Source: Mucilaginibacter phenanthrenivorans (GTDB taxonomy: Bacteria; Bacteroidota; Bacteroidia; Sphingobacteriales; Sphingobacteriaceae). Taken from it: DNA of 64,000 nucleotides. Location: NCBI RefSeq assembly GCF_024721155.1, contig NZ_JAHVAP010000005.1, positions 682,001 through 746,000 on the forward strand. The letters run 5' to 3'. The notes beneath the pieces were generated by a model that saw only the letters and a list, made by a program, of their open reading frames with translations, was not told the DNA's origin and did not search any database. Positions 56,104 through 64,000 of the stretch are shown here, piece after piece. Position numbers and translations under genes: made by a program. Every line of letters begins with the position of its first letter. The first letter of the stretch is position 1.

Positions 56104-57306
56104 ATGTTAAACACAATAGACGAAGCGATAGAAGCTATAAAGGACGGAAAAACCATTATAGTTGTTGATGATGAGGATCGTGAAAATGAGGGCGACTTTT
56201 TAACAGCCGCACATAATGCCACCCCCGAAACCATAAACTTTATGGTGCGCCACGGCCGCGGGCTGGTTTGTGCGCCAATTACCAAAAAGCGCGCAAGGGA
56301 ACTTGAGCTGGAGCCAATGGTTAGCCACAATACTACCTCGCACGAAACCAACTTTACTGTTTCTGTCGATCTGTTAGCTGGTTGCACCACAGGTATTTCT
56401 GCGTCTGACCGTTCGAGGACAACCCTTGCCTTAATTGATCCAAGTACTAAACCTGAAGATTTGGGACGCCCAGGCCACATATTCCCGCTGATAGCGAAGG
56501 ATGGCGGCGTGCTGCGCCGCACCGGGCACACCGAGGCAGCTATCGACCTTGCTGTTTTAGCAGGATTTGAGCCTGCCGGTGTGATCTGCGAAATAATGAA
56601 GGAGGATGGCGAAATGGCCCGCCTGCCCGAATTATTGGTGATGGCTAAGGAATTCGACCTGAAAATTATTTCGATAAAAGATCTGATTGCATACAGGCTG
56701 GCTACCGAATCATTAGTACACAAAGATGTTTCTGTAAAAATGCCAACAAAATACGGCGATTTTGATATGATAGCCTATACGCAGGCAAATACAGGTGAGA
56801 ACCACCTGGCGCTTGTAAAGGGCAGCTGGGAACCCGATGAGCCAATATTAGTGCGTGTGCACAGCTCATGCGTTACGGGCGATATTTTTGGCTCATGCCG
56901 CTGCGATTGCGGTCCACAGCTGCAAAAAGCTATGGAAATGATAGACAAGGAAGGCAAAGGCGTAATTGTATACATGAACCAGGAAGGCCGCGGCATTGGG
57001 CTTATCAATAAGCTTAAAGCCTACCACTTACAGGAGAACGGTATGGACACAGTTGAAGCCAACCTTGAGCTGGGCTTCGATATGGACCAGCGCGACTATG
57101 GTGTTGGTGCACAGATATTGCGGAGCCTTGGCGTTTCGAAAATGCGCCTGATGAGCAATAATCCTAAAAAGCGTGCGGGCCTTATCGGCTATGGCCTTGA
57201 AGTGGTTGAGAATGTACCGATCGAAATTGCATCAAACCCCCATAACGAATTTTACCTGCGGACAAAAAGAGACAAAATGAATCATACCATTATGCGCGAT
57301 CATTGA
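56104..57306 (+). CDS. ribBA: Bifunctional 3,4-dihydroxy-2-butanone-4-phosphate synthase/GTP cyclohydrolase II
   Basis: 400 residues. Residues 1-200 are RibB, with [11 protein letters not shown] (metal/acid loop) and [16 protein letters not shown]; residues 205-400 are RibA, with [20 protein letters not shown] (zinc Cys cluster) and [18 protein letters not shown]. Together they supply both precursors of riboflavin. No FMN-riboswitch sequence is apparent upstream; a short hairpin GGGGTAA/TTATCCCC lies 20-60 bp before the ATG. Its stop overlaps the stop of the convergent TamB-like gene by 7 bp. Confidence 0.96.
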   Translation: MLNTIDEAIEAIKDGKTIIVVDDEDRENEGDFLTAAHNATPETINFMVRHGRGLVCAPITKKRARELELEPMVSHNTTSHETNFTVSVDLLAGCTTGISASDRSRTTLALIDPSTKPEDLGRPGHIFPLIAKDGGVLRRTGHTEAAIDLAVLAGFEPAGVICEIMKEDGEMARLPELLVMAKEFDLKIISIKDLIAYRLATESLVHKDVSVKMPTKYGDFDMIAYTQANTGENHLALVKGSWEPDEPILVRVHSSCVTGDIFGSCRCDCGPQLQKAMEMIDKEGKGVIVYMNQEGRGIGLINKLKAYHLQENGMDTVEANLELGFDMDQRDYGVGAQILRSLGVSKMRLMSNNPKKRAGLIGYGLEVVENVPIEIASNPHNEFYLRTKRDKMNHTIMRDH

Positions 57307-60300
57307 TCTTCATCCTCGTCGGGCTTGGGCGCTACAGCTGCCGGCGTTGGGTTGGTTGCTGGGATAGGACTTGGCTTAACCGGCTGCTTCCTAACCTGGC
57401 TCCTAAAGATATTCCTGATGAATTCGCCAAAGGTGTCAAAGTCGCGCTGGTAAACTAAACCTATACCATTTACATACTGTTCGGTTAAGTCGCCGCTAAT
57501 GGTATTTAATGTAGTACTGTTTAAAACCCGGTATGAATATTTTGCGCTCAGGTTACCATCCTTACGGATCAGGTATTGGGCCTCAAAATCCTTGGTGAGC
57601 TGGCTAAAATTCGAATTGAACAAGCTGGTGTTATTTTGAAACAGGTCATTACTGCTTGCAGTTGAGTTATTAAATAAACTGCCGGTAAGGATCAGGCGAT
57701 TCTGTACCCTATAAGAAATCCCAAGGTCATTAAACGACCGGATGTTTAAGTCGAGGTTTTTAATGTTTGATTGCGATATCAGGCTGTTCAGCTTATTAAA
57801 CGCAAACTCGCTTATCGCCTCTCCTGCTGTGCCCACTACCTGGTTGGTCAGGTTGCTATTGGCCCCGCTCGAAAAATTACGGCGTACGATAATACTCAAA
57901 GCCTGCTGGTTACGGTTATTATTGTCAGAAAGATAGGTACTTAGATCATCCTTTATTGACGGATCGAGCGGGAAGTTAAAATCGAAATCGATGTTCGGCT
58001 GTAACAGTGATTTGGTGAGGATCAACTCCGCCTGCACCAATTCAAGCGATCTACCCTTCGGCGACTGCGAACCAGCGGCCTGGTACAACGGCTGAATATC
58101 AGCACGCACTTCATAAATAGCATTCAGGTTGATGGAGGCATTTGACGGGTTACCTGTCCAGCGGATGGTTCCGCCCTGGTTTACAGTAAAGTTTTTACTG
58201 ATAAAATTCTTTGCTGTGAACTCAAACTTACCCGATGTAATCAGGAAGCCCCCAAACATTTCGAAATCGCCGAGGCTGTTTATTTTCAATGTTAAATCCT
58301 TCGCCTGCCCGCTTCCTTCCAGCACACCATAATCAGTAGTGATCTTAACCACTGTTTTTTCGTCAACAGTCAGGTCAAAATTTAAGGTAACCCCATTAAA
58401 CGCCAGGGAGCGGGGCGCTGCCTTAGTAGTATCGTTATGGCTAACAAATTTTATAAAGTCGTAATCGCTAACCGTCATTGACGTGTTTAGCGGGATATTG
58501 AATATGGTTCCGGCTTCGGTGCTGGCCTTAATATCAATTTTCATATTGTCAACCGGCCCGTGAAAGCTAAACCTTCCGGTTCCGTAAGCCGTTCCATAAT
58601 ACACGTGATTATCCTTAAACGTTGTGTTAAGTGCCATCAGGTTTTTCGCGTCCAAATCTACTTCAATATCAGGGTTCGCCAGGTCATTTAAATCAATCGT
58701 CCCGTTTACAGCTCCTGTACCATGTTTGAAATCCCTAAGGATCATATTGTTGACCTTAACTACACTATTGTTCACTTCTAACGTATCTGACACAGTAAAG
58801 GGCGTTTTTAAATAATTTACAGTAACGCCTGTGTTATTCAACATAATACTACCATTAAGCTTAGGCTTTGACACCGGCCCGGATAGCTTTAAATTACTGG
58901 ATACAGTGCCCTTAACATTTGAAACAAGATCCTTAATAAAAGGCTCAAAAATTATAGCCTCGGTTTGGTTCATTTTTACATCGAAGTCCAGGTTGTCCTC
59001 TATACCGTGCCCAATTTGATAAACACCCGCAAGGTTCATGGTTTCAAGGCCCTTGTTTGTGATGTTTATTTTTACATCTGCCTGCTTACGGTCATTCCCC
59101 AGGGTCGATTCAATTTTAACGTCCCCTACCAGTGTTTTATTCATCGCCAGCGAGTCGATCCCCAATTTGGCATCAATGCCCGGCGTTTTCATAATAGATG
59201 TTAGGTTGACATCGCCATTAAGGTGTCCCTTTAACCGGATGCCCGCTGTTTTGGTAAGCTGGTCCAAAGTAGCCATACTGAACTTCTGGAACGTAAGCTT
59301 AAGTTTATCAGCCGGGTTATCCGAAATAAAGCCGTCAATCTTAACCTTCTGCTGTCCGTTCGATAACTCAAATCCTTGCACCTGGGTTTTACCATTTAAA
59401 AACTTAATATTTACCTTTTCAAGGATTTTCCAGTTTTGATGCTCCAATATTACGTCAGACGGCAGGAGGTGCAGCTGTGCTGTTGTATCGCGGCCAAACT
59501 TAACCAGGCCATATAGATCTAACTGGTTTACAGCGTCCTTATCTGATAACTTGACGTTGAAATTAAGGCTGTCATTCTTTATAAAATTACTGATGGTTAT
59601 ATTTTTTATAAACAAACTATCGGTAATATTAACCTTACTTAACGAAAGGTTTAAGTCCAGGAATTTGTCTTCGGTGCCTTCATCAATAATAAAATCATGA
59701 AAAACCATTTTTTGATATTTAATGGTTTTGATGTAGGCATTAAGCGTTGCGGTTTTCTTTTCTGAATTGAACTCGCCAACAAACGTGCCCTGGTCGGGAA
59801 TTTTTAGATCAGGCTCAAAAATAGCGAGCAGCGGATCGACGTTTTTAAGCGTAAGGTTAAATGAAAAATCCTGGGGCCTGGGCGTTACTATCTCTGTTTT
59901 TAAAGAGGGGATGTATTTTTTTGCGATGGTTTTAAAGTAGGATGGCAAAGTAGCGAGGTCATAGCTCCCCTTTATGTAACCGTCGGCAACGTCTGATTTA
60001 AGGTTGATGGCGCGTTGATTTCCTTTCCCCGTCGCAGATACATATAAAGAGTCAACCACATAATTATTTCTTGGATCAACAACCCTTATTTTCCGTAGTT
60101 CAGCTTTGCCTGTCATATTGGCCAAACTTGTACCTGAAAAGTTGACGTTAACCTGGGTGGTTAATGTTACGGTATCATTAATAAGCTTTAGATCACGCAA
60201 ATGAGCATTATCAATATTCCCGTTAAAGCTGTAAATCGGTAAGACGGGGTTTAAATCGACGCTGCCAGTTCCGTTAAGTTTAATTTTCTTGTCGTTTACC

Positions 60301-61754
60301 GACAGCTTAGCGCTTGCAACCTGCTTAATAAAGCTGCCGTTTAGTGCCAAATTATGGTAATTGTAGCCTTTAAAGTTCAGCTCACTTATTTTGGCATCAA
60401 TATTTTCATTTAGATTTTTGAGTTCATCGCCGCTGCCCCTAACATTGGCATTCATAGTAACCCGTCCAAGCGTTTCTTCGTCCAGCAAATCGCCAATATT
60501 AAATGCATAGGTAGTCAGCTTACCGCTATATGAGGGGATCCCGGCCTTGTTAATTTTCAGGTTAATATCTGAGTCAAAACGACCGAGTTTTGTTTTAAAA
60601 GTTCCGTAAGCCACAAAATCATTTTGCAGCCCTGTAAACCTGCCCGAAAAATTAACGTTGCCGAATTTGGATATGATATCAGGTACCTTAGCGTAACGTT
60701 TTCCAACGAAATTACTATACAGAAAATCCAGGTCGGCTTTATTAGTCGCAATCTGGTCGAAATTTAACTCAAGGAAGGTATTATCCCAATCGGGCAGCCC
60801 CTTCAGGTTAAAATCACCTCTTATATAAGTGGCTTTGGCACCGGTTATCGTAAGGTTTTTTGCCCTAAGGTTATTTACAAATCCATTTATCCGGCCATCA
60901 ACTCCCAAATCAAACCTTACATTTTCCAGCCCGTTGGTAAAATAGGCAATGTCTGTCGATGAAATCTTTGACGATTTAAAGTCGCCATCCATAAAAACCT
61001 TGTCCTCGATATGAGCACCCACATCATCAAAACTTTTAAACTTCATCCTGAAATAATTTTTCAGGCTGGAATGATTGGTTAATACAAAAAGGTTTTGCGC
61101 GAGGATCTGGTTAGAATCAATAGTAGCATCTGCATTAAATTTTTTGAGGTAGAACCCACTTTTTTCTTGCAGCGTTAGATTGGTCACATTCCCTTTAAAA
61201 AGGTGGTTAACCAAATCCATATTCTTAATTACAGCGCTAAATTTCCTAACGTCCAGATCATCAAAGTTTATCCCCTTTATCAGGGTATCAACCAGCATGT
61301 TCTTAAAACGGAAATGAAAATTATTGATGGCGATCTTTTCGAACTTTACCTGCCATGGTGTACTCTTTGTAGTATCCGGCGGGCCGCTAAGCTTGTCGAT
61401 AATAAATTGTAGGTTGGACGTACTGTCGCTTTGTTTCTTAAGGTAGGCCGAGCCGTTGTTTAGCTCGATCAGCTTAAAATCAATCACCTTATTCCTGATG
61501 CTGCTGATTAAAGAAAAACCACTCAGATTAACCTCCAGTTTGGGTGTGCTTAACAGCGTATCCTTTTGTTTATCCAATACATACAAGCTGTCAAGCTCTA
61601 TCGAGGTAAAAGGCTGGATATACAACCCGGCGATGCCCACCTTAGTCCCTAATTTCTCTGACAAGTACGCAGTAGCTTTTTTTGCTGCCCATGTTTGTAC
61701 CGGCTTATATTGAAACACCAACAACAGAATGCTGAAGATCAACAAGATAACCAA
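57300..61754 (-). CDS. TamB-like translocation/assembly module (DUF490) protein
   Basis: At least 1484 residues, with an N-terminal membrane anchor, a long beta-taco made of AsmA-like repeats ([42 protein letters not shown]) and the conserved DUF490 end region ([40 protein letters not shown]) followed by a Pro/Ala-rich tail. TamB-type proteins span the periplasm and help lipid or OMP transport. The TTG at 61754 is mid-helix; no ATG or GTG is in frame upstream. The frame stays open to 61830 and ATT at 61790, after AAAGG, would give the usual [12 protein letters not shown] leader, so the true start may be this non-canonical codon. Confidence 0.9.
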   Translation of the reverse strand: MVILLIFSILLLVFQYKPVQTWAAKKATAYLSEKLGTKVGIAGLYIQPFTSIELDSLYVLDKQKDTLLSTPKLEVNLSGFSLISSIRNKVIDFKLIELNNGSAYLKKQSDSTSNLQFIIDKLSGPPDTTKSTPWQVKFEKIAINNFHFRFKNMLVDTLIKGINFDDLDVRKFSAVIKNMDLVNHLFKGNVTNLTLQEKSGFYLKKFNADATIDSNQILAQNLFVLTNHSSLKNYFRMKFKSFDDVGAHIEDKVFMDGDFKSSKISSTDIAYFTNGLENVRFDLGVDGRINGFVNNLRAKNLTITGAKATYIRGDFNLKGLPDWDNTFLELNFDQIATNKADLDFLYSNFVGKRYAKVPDIISKFGNVNFSGRFTGLQNDFVAYGTFKTKLGRFDSDINLKINKAGIPSYSGKLTTYAFNIGDLLDEETLGRVTMNANVRGSGDELKNLNENIDAKISELNFKGYNYHNLALNGSFIKQVASAKLSVNDKKIKLNGTGSVDLNPVLPIYSFNGNIDNAHLRDLKLINDTVTLTTQVNVNFSGTSLANMTGKAELRKIRVVDPRNNYVVDSLYVSATGKGNQRAINLKSDVADGYIKGSYDLATLPSYFKTIAKKYIPSLKTEIVTPRPQDFSFNLTLKNVDPLLAIFEPDLKIPDQGTFVGEFNSEKKTATLNAYIKTIKYQKMVFHDFIIDEGTEDKFLDLNLSLSKVNITDSLFIKNITISNFIKNDSLNFNVKLSDKDAVNQLDLYGLVKFGRDTTAQLHLLPSDVILEHQNWKILEKVNIKFLNGKTQVQGFELSNGQQKVKIDGFISDNPADKLKLTFQKFSMATLDQLTKTAGIRLKGHLNGDVNLTSIMKTPGIDAKLGIDSLAMNKTLVGDVKIESTLGNDRKQADVKINITNKGLETMNLAGVYQIGHGIEDNLDFDVKMNQTEAIIFEPFIKDLVSNVKGTVSSNLKLSGPVSKPKLNGSIMLNNTGVTVNYLKTPFTVSDTLEVNNSVVKVNNMILRDFKHGTGAVNGTIDLNDLANPDIEVDLDAKNLMALNTTFKDNHVYYGTAYGTGRFSFHGPVDNMKIDIKASTEAGTIFNIPLNTSMTVSDYDFIKFVSHNDTTKAAPRSLAFNGVTLNFDLTVDEKTVVKITTDYGVLEGSGQAKDLTLKINSLGDFEMFGGFLITSGKFEFTAKNFISKNFTVNQGGTIRWTGNPSNASINLNAIYEVRADIQPLYQAAGSQSPKGRSLELVQAELILTKSLLQPNIDFDFNFPLDPSIKDDLSTYLSDNNNRNQQALSIIVRRNFSSGANSNLTNQVVGTAGEAISEFAFNKLNSLISQSNIKNLDLNIRSFNDLGISYRVQNRLILTGSLFNNSTASSNDLFQNNTSLFNSNFSQLTKDFEAQYLIRKDGNLSAKYSYRVLNSTTLNTISGDLTEQYVNGIGLVYQRDFDTFGEFIRNIFRSQVRKQPVKPSPIPATNPTPAAVAPKPDEDEDQ

Positions 61755-61817
61755 TACTATACTAAGCGCTATTTTGAGTACTTTTTTAATAACTTTGCCT
61801 TTTAGAATTAATTTTGA

Positions 61818-61940
61818 ATTAGTGAGTTAGCGAATTAGTGATTATTAAACACCGTTTGCATCTTAAGGTTTAGCATATGGTATAATAAATCAACCTATCA
61901 AATCGCCCATTCACTAAATCAGTCATTCACTAATTAATAA
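61818..61940. repeat. Inverted repeat upstream of tsaD (AATTAGTGA arms)
   Basis: Left arm AATTAGTGAGTTAGCGAATTAGTGA-like sequence (61818-61842) and a right arm of 25 bases (61911-61935, reverse-complemented) agree at about 20 positions. Each arm holds two copies of TTAGTGA. The loop of about 70 bp includes the likely tsaD promoter. Confidence 0.6.
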
Positions 61941-61943
61941 CAC

Positions 61944-62945
61944 GTGCCCGTAATACTAGGAATCGAATCTTCATGTGATGAAACCTCTGCTTCAGTTTGT
62001 GTGGACGGGGTGGTCCTGAGCAATGTAATTGCCAATCAAACCATCCATGAGGCATATGGAGGCGTTGTGCCGGAGCTTGCCTCAAGGGTTCATCAGCAAA
62101 ATATTGTTCCTGCGGTTCAACAAGCGCTGTTGAACGCAAAAGTAAACAAAAATGCTGTGGATGCCGTAGCTTTTACACGCGGACCAGGCCTTTTAGGATC
62201 ATTACTGGTAGGTGTATCATTTGCCAAAGCCTTTGCACTGGCAAAAAACATCCCGCTTATTGATATAAACCACATGCAGGCGCATGTGCTGGCACATTTT
62301 ATCGGCGATAATAAACCATCGTTCCCGTTTTTGTGCTTGACGGTATCGGGTGGCCACACGCAAATAGTCCTGGTGAAGGATTATTTTGATATGGAAGTAA
62401 TTGGCCAAACGCTTGACGATGCTGCCGGCGAAGCCATGGATAAAACCAGCAAAATTTTAGGATTACCATATCCCGGCGGTCCGTTAATTGATAAATATGC
62501 GCGTTTGGGAAATGCTGATGCTTATAAGTTTCCTGAGCCGCAAATTCCAAATTTTGATTTCAGTTTTAGCGGGTTAAAAACATCCATTCTTTATTTTATA
62601 AGGGATAACGTTGCCGCAAACCCTGATTTTATCCAGCAAAATTTGAATGATATCTGCGCATCAGTTGAAAAACGGATTGCGACCGTTTTATTAAACAAAC
62701 TGCAAAAGGCAGCTAAGGAATACGGAATAAAAGATATTGCCTTAGCCGGAGGCGTATCAGCCAATACTGGTTTGCGCCAGGGACTATTAGCAATGGGCGA
62801 AAAAAATGGCTGGCGCTGCTTCATCCCGAAAATGGAATATTGTACCGACAATGCAGCCATGATTGCCATAGCCGGATATTATAAATATTTAAAGGGAGAA
62901 TTTGTAGGGCAGGAAGTAACGCCGCTGGCCAGGATGCCGATGTGA
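61944..62945 (+). CDS. tsaD: tRNA N6-adenosine threonylcarbamoyltransferase TsaD
   Basis: 333 residues starting with GTG (VPVILGIESSCDETSASV). The ASKHA fold residues include the metal histidines in INHMQAHVLAHF, VSGGHTQIVLV, and FPKPxxPNFDFSFSGLKT-like PQIPNFDFSFSGLKT, then LAGGVSANTGLR. With TsaB, TsaC and TsaE (elsewhere) it makes t6A on ANN-decoding tRNAs. Divergent from the TamB-like gene across the inverted repeat above. Confidence 0.97.
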   Translation: MPVILGIESSCDETSASVCVDGVVLSNVIANQTIHEAYGGVVPELASRVHQQNIVPAVQQALLNAKVNKNAVDAVAFTRGPGLLGSLLVGVSFAKAFALAKNIPLIDINHMQAHVLAHFIGDNKPSFPFLCLTVSGGHTQIVLVKDYFDMEVIGQTLDDAAGEAMDKTSKILGLPYPGGPLIDKYARLGNADAYKFPEPQIPNFDFSFSGLKTSILYFIRDNVAANPDFIQQNLNDICASVEKRIATVLLNKLQKAAKEYGIKDIALAGGVSANTGLRQGLLAMGEKNGWRCFIPKMEYCTDNAAMIAIAGYYKYLKGEFVGQEVTPLARMPM

Positions 62946-62950
62946 GAATT

Positions 62951-63035
62951 GTCGATAGACCATGGACCATAGTCCATAACTATTATATTTCATATTAATA
63001 ATACAGTCTATGGACTATGGACCATCGACTATGGA
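62951..63035. repeat. Palindromic repeat between tsaD and the small membrane gene
   Basis: GTCGATAGACCATGGACCAT at 62951 is the approximate reverse complement of the arm at 63005-63035 (GTCTATGGACTATGGACCAT). It resembles the motif AGTTCATAGTTGATGGTTCATAG at 55908-55931, hinting at a related family. Confidence 0.7.
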
Positions 63036-63044
63036 CTTAACCAA

Positions 63045-63215
63045 ATGAACATACCATCACTTATCTTCTGGATCATTATTGTACTTCCTTTTGTTGCGCT
63101 TTTAGCATGGCTTATGAAGCAGGATAAACGTAAGGGCAAAGTTGGGCTTATCGTATTGGCTATTATGGTTGTGGGCGGCATTGCTTATATGTACTGGAAA
63201 ACCAAGGGTCAATAG
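63045..63215 (+). CDS. Small two-helix membrane protein
   Basis: 56 residues: MNIPSLIFWIIIVLPFVALL, then MKQDKRKGK as a basic loop, then a second helix (VGLIVLAIMVVGGIAYMYW) and KTKGQ. Short enough to be missed by length cut-offs, but the frame, two balanced helices and position between tsaD and the peptidase make it plausible. No family recognised. Confidence 0.55.
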   Translation: MNIPSLIFWIIIVLPFVALLAWLMKQDKRKGKVGLIVLAIMVVGGIAYMYWKTKGQ

Positions 63216-63219
63216 TAGA

Positions 63220-63310
63220 CCAGATTAATGGATTTGAGGGATTTTTAAGGATGCTATCTTCAAAATATCCTTAAGGGATCCCTTAAATCCTTCAAATCCA
63301 TTAATCCTGG
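63220..63310. repeat. Long inverted repeat (GATTAATGGATTTGAGGG arms)
   Basis: CCAGATTAATGGATTTGAGG at 63220 and a matching arm ending TTCAAATCCATTAATCCTGG at 63310 pair over about 30-40 bases with a short asymmetric loop region. It has no coding capacity and lies about 80 bp before the M28 peptidase gene. Confidence 0.75.
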
Positions 63311-63388
63311 TTGTCACAATCTTATTAATAACTTGCAGTTAAGCTACTTAGTTAATAACTTGTCGGTTTAGTTTATAACTGACCTTCT

Positions 63389-64000
63389 ATGATAAGAATT
63401 AAACCAGCCAAAACCCTTTTGTTTGCTGCGCTCACCTTGCTTTCCTGTTCAGGATTTGCTCAAGTAAAATTAAGCCCCGAAGTCGAAGCTTCATTAAGCA
63501 AAGTTGATACTGCACAATTTAAGGCGGATATTGCCTACCTGGCTGATGACAAACTAAAAGGCCGCGGACCCGGAACCGAGGGTTACCAAATGGCTGTTGA
63601 TTACGTTGTTAGTCGTTTAAAAGGCGTTGGTGTAAAACCTGCCGGTGAAAACGGCACATGGTTACAAGAAGTAAAATTTCGCAAAGCATTTTTGAAGGAC
63701 GCCACCGTTTCAATAACCGGGACTAACCCGGCTCTTAAAATTGGTGTTGATTATACTGTATTTCCAAATCCATCCATAGCCAACGTTACTGTAAACGGCC
63801 AATTGGCGTTTGCCGGCTATGGTACAAGTGAACCATCTGTTGGTTATGATGATTATGCCGGACTTGACGTTAAGGGAAAAATTGTGCTGGTTGTGCGCGG
63901 CGCTCCCGACAAATTCTCGTCTTCCGTTTCGGCACATACCATGAGCCCATCCACTATATTGAAATCCGCAGCCGACCATGGCGCTGTTGGTGTTATTATT
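63389..64000 (+). CDS. M28-family metallopeptidase, N-terminal part only
   Basis: 204 codons then the window ends. Signal peptide ends at about SGFAQ. YLADDKLKGRGPGTEGYQMA and VDYVVSRLKGVGVKPAGENG are characteristic of the exported M28 aminopeptidase family, followed by the PA-domain (FAGYGTSEPSVGYDDYAGLDVKGKIVLVVRG). The zinc-binding catalytic domain lies beyond the window. It would cleave N-terminal residues of periplasmic or extracellular peptides. Confidence 0.88.
   Translation, partial: MIRIKPAKTLLFAALTLLSCSGFAQVKLSPEVEASLSKVDTAQFKADIAYLADDKLKGRGPGTEGYQMAVDYVVSRLKGVGVKPAGENGTWLQEVKFRKAFLKDATVSITGTNPALKIGVDYTVFPNPSIANVTVNGQLAFAGYGTSEPSVGYDDYAGLDVKGKIVLVVRGAPDKFSSSVSAHTMSPSTILKSAADHGAVGVII

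Overview
The window looks like chromosomal DNA of a Bacteroidota bacterium, most likely a soil or plant-associated member of the Sphingobacteriaceae (Mucilaginibacter/Pedobacter type). The support is a SusC/SusD pair, carboxypeptidase-regulatory-like TonB receptors, DUF4097 and DUF4421 proteins, many lipoproteins with an -SCK/-SCT lipobox, a TTG-N20-TAnnTTTG promoter, and almost no Shine-Dalgarno sequences. The genus assignment is an inference from gene style; no rRNA is present.

Region 1 (1-8.4 kb) holds a minus-strand operon for an ECF sigma factor, a HEAT-repeat anti-sigma factor, two DUF4097 surface proteins and a serine hydrolase cut by the window start. A PhyH-type dioxygenase, an SDR oxidoreductase and an exported putative permuted cysteine peptidase follow. 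Region 2 (8.4-18.2 kb) is outer-membrane import: a TonB receptor next to two paralogous small Cys/His proteins, and a SusC/SusD pair downstream of a ROK regulator. Region 3 (18.6-39.3 kb) is a mixture of accessory metabolism and regulation: three AraC regulators, NmrA-type and epimerase-type SDRs, a transglutaminase, an alpha/beta hydrolase, KatG, a GH78-like rhamnosidase, a Crp regulator beside a TetX-like flavin monooxygenase, a second aromatic-ring-hydroxylase-type monooxygenase, a CPBP protease, a DedA-like protein, a methyltransferase and a CAP protein.

Region 4 (39.4-53.8 kb) is gene-sparse and repeat-rich. It has several unrecognised proteins, a possible RES-like protein, a large HExxH lipoprotein, a second CAP protein, a GH12 lipoprotein, a Crp/isochorismatase-like pair whose hydrolase lacks the usual Cys, a DUF4421 barrel, a DUF2630 protein and a PAS histidine kinase. 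Two families of multi-hairpin repeats, called A and B here, are scattered through it. Family A ends exactly where tRNA-Met(CAT) ends, and a tRNA 3'-half fossil lies at 36.3 kb, so this stretch may be an old tRNA-associated island. No integrase or transposase was found.

Region 5 (53.8-64 kb) is conserved core: tRNA-Met, an SRPBCC protein, an LptF/LptG-type permease, ribBA, a TamB-like AsmA/DUF490 protein, tsaD, a small membrane protein and a truncated M28 peptidase. Several gaps here contain palindromic intergenic repeats.

No defence system, CRISPR array, phage or complete biosynthetic cluster is evident. The most unusual content is the covarying multi-hairpin repeat families, their link to the tRNA 3' end, and the TetX-like enzyme.
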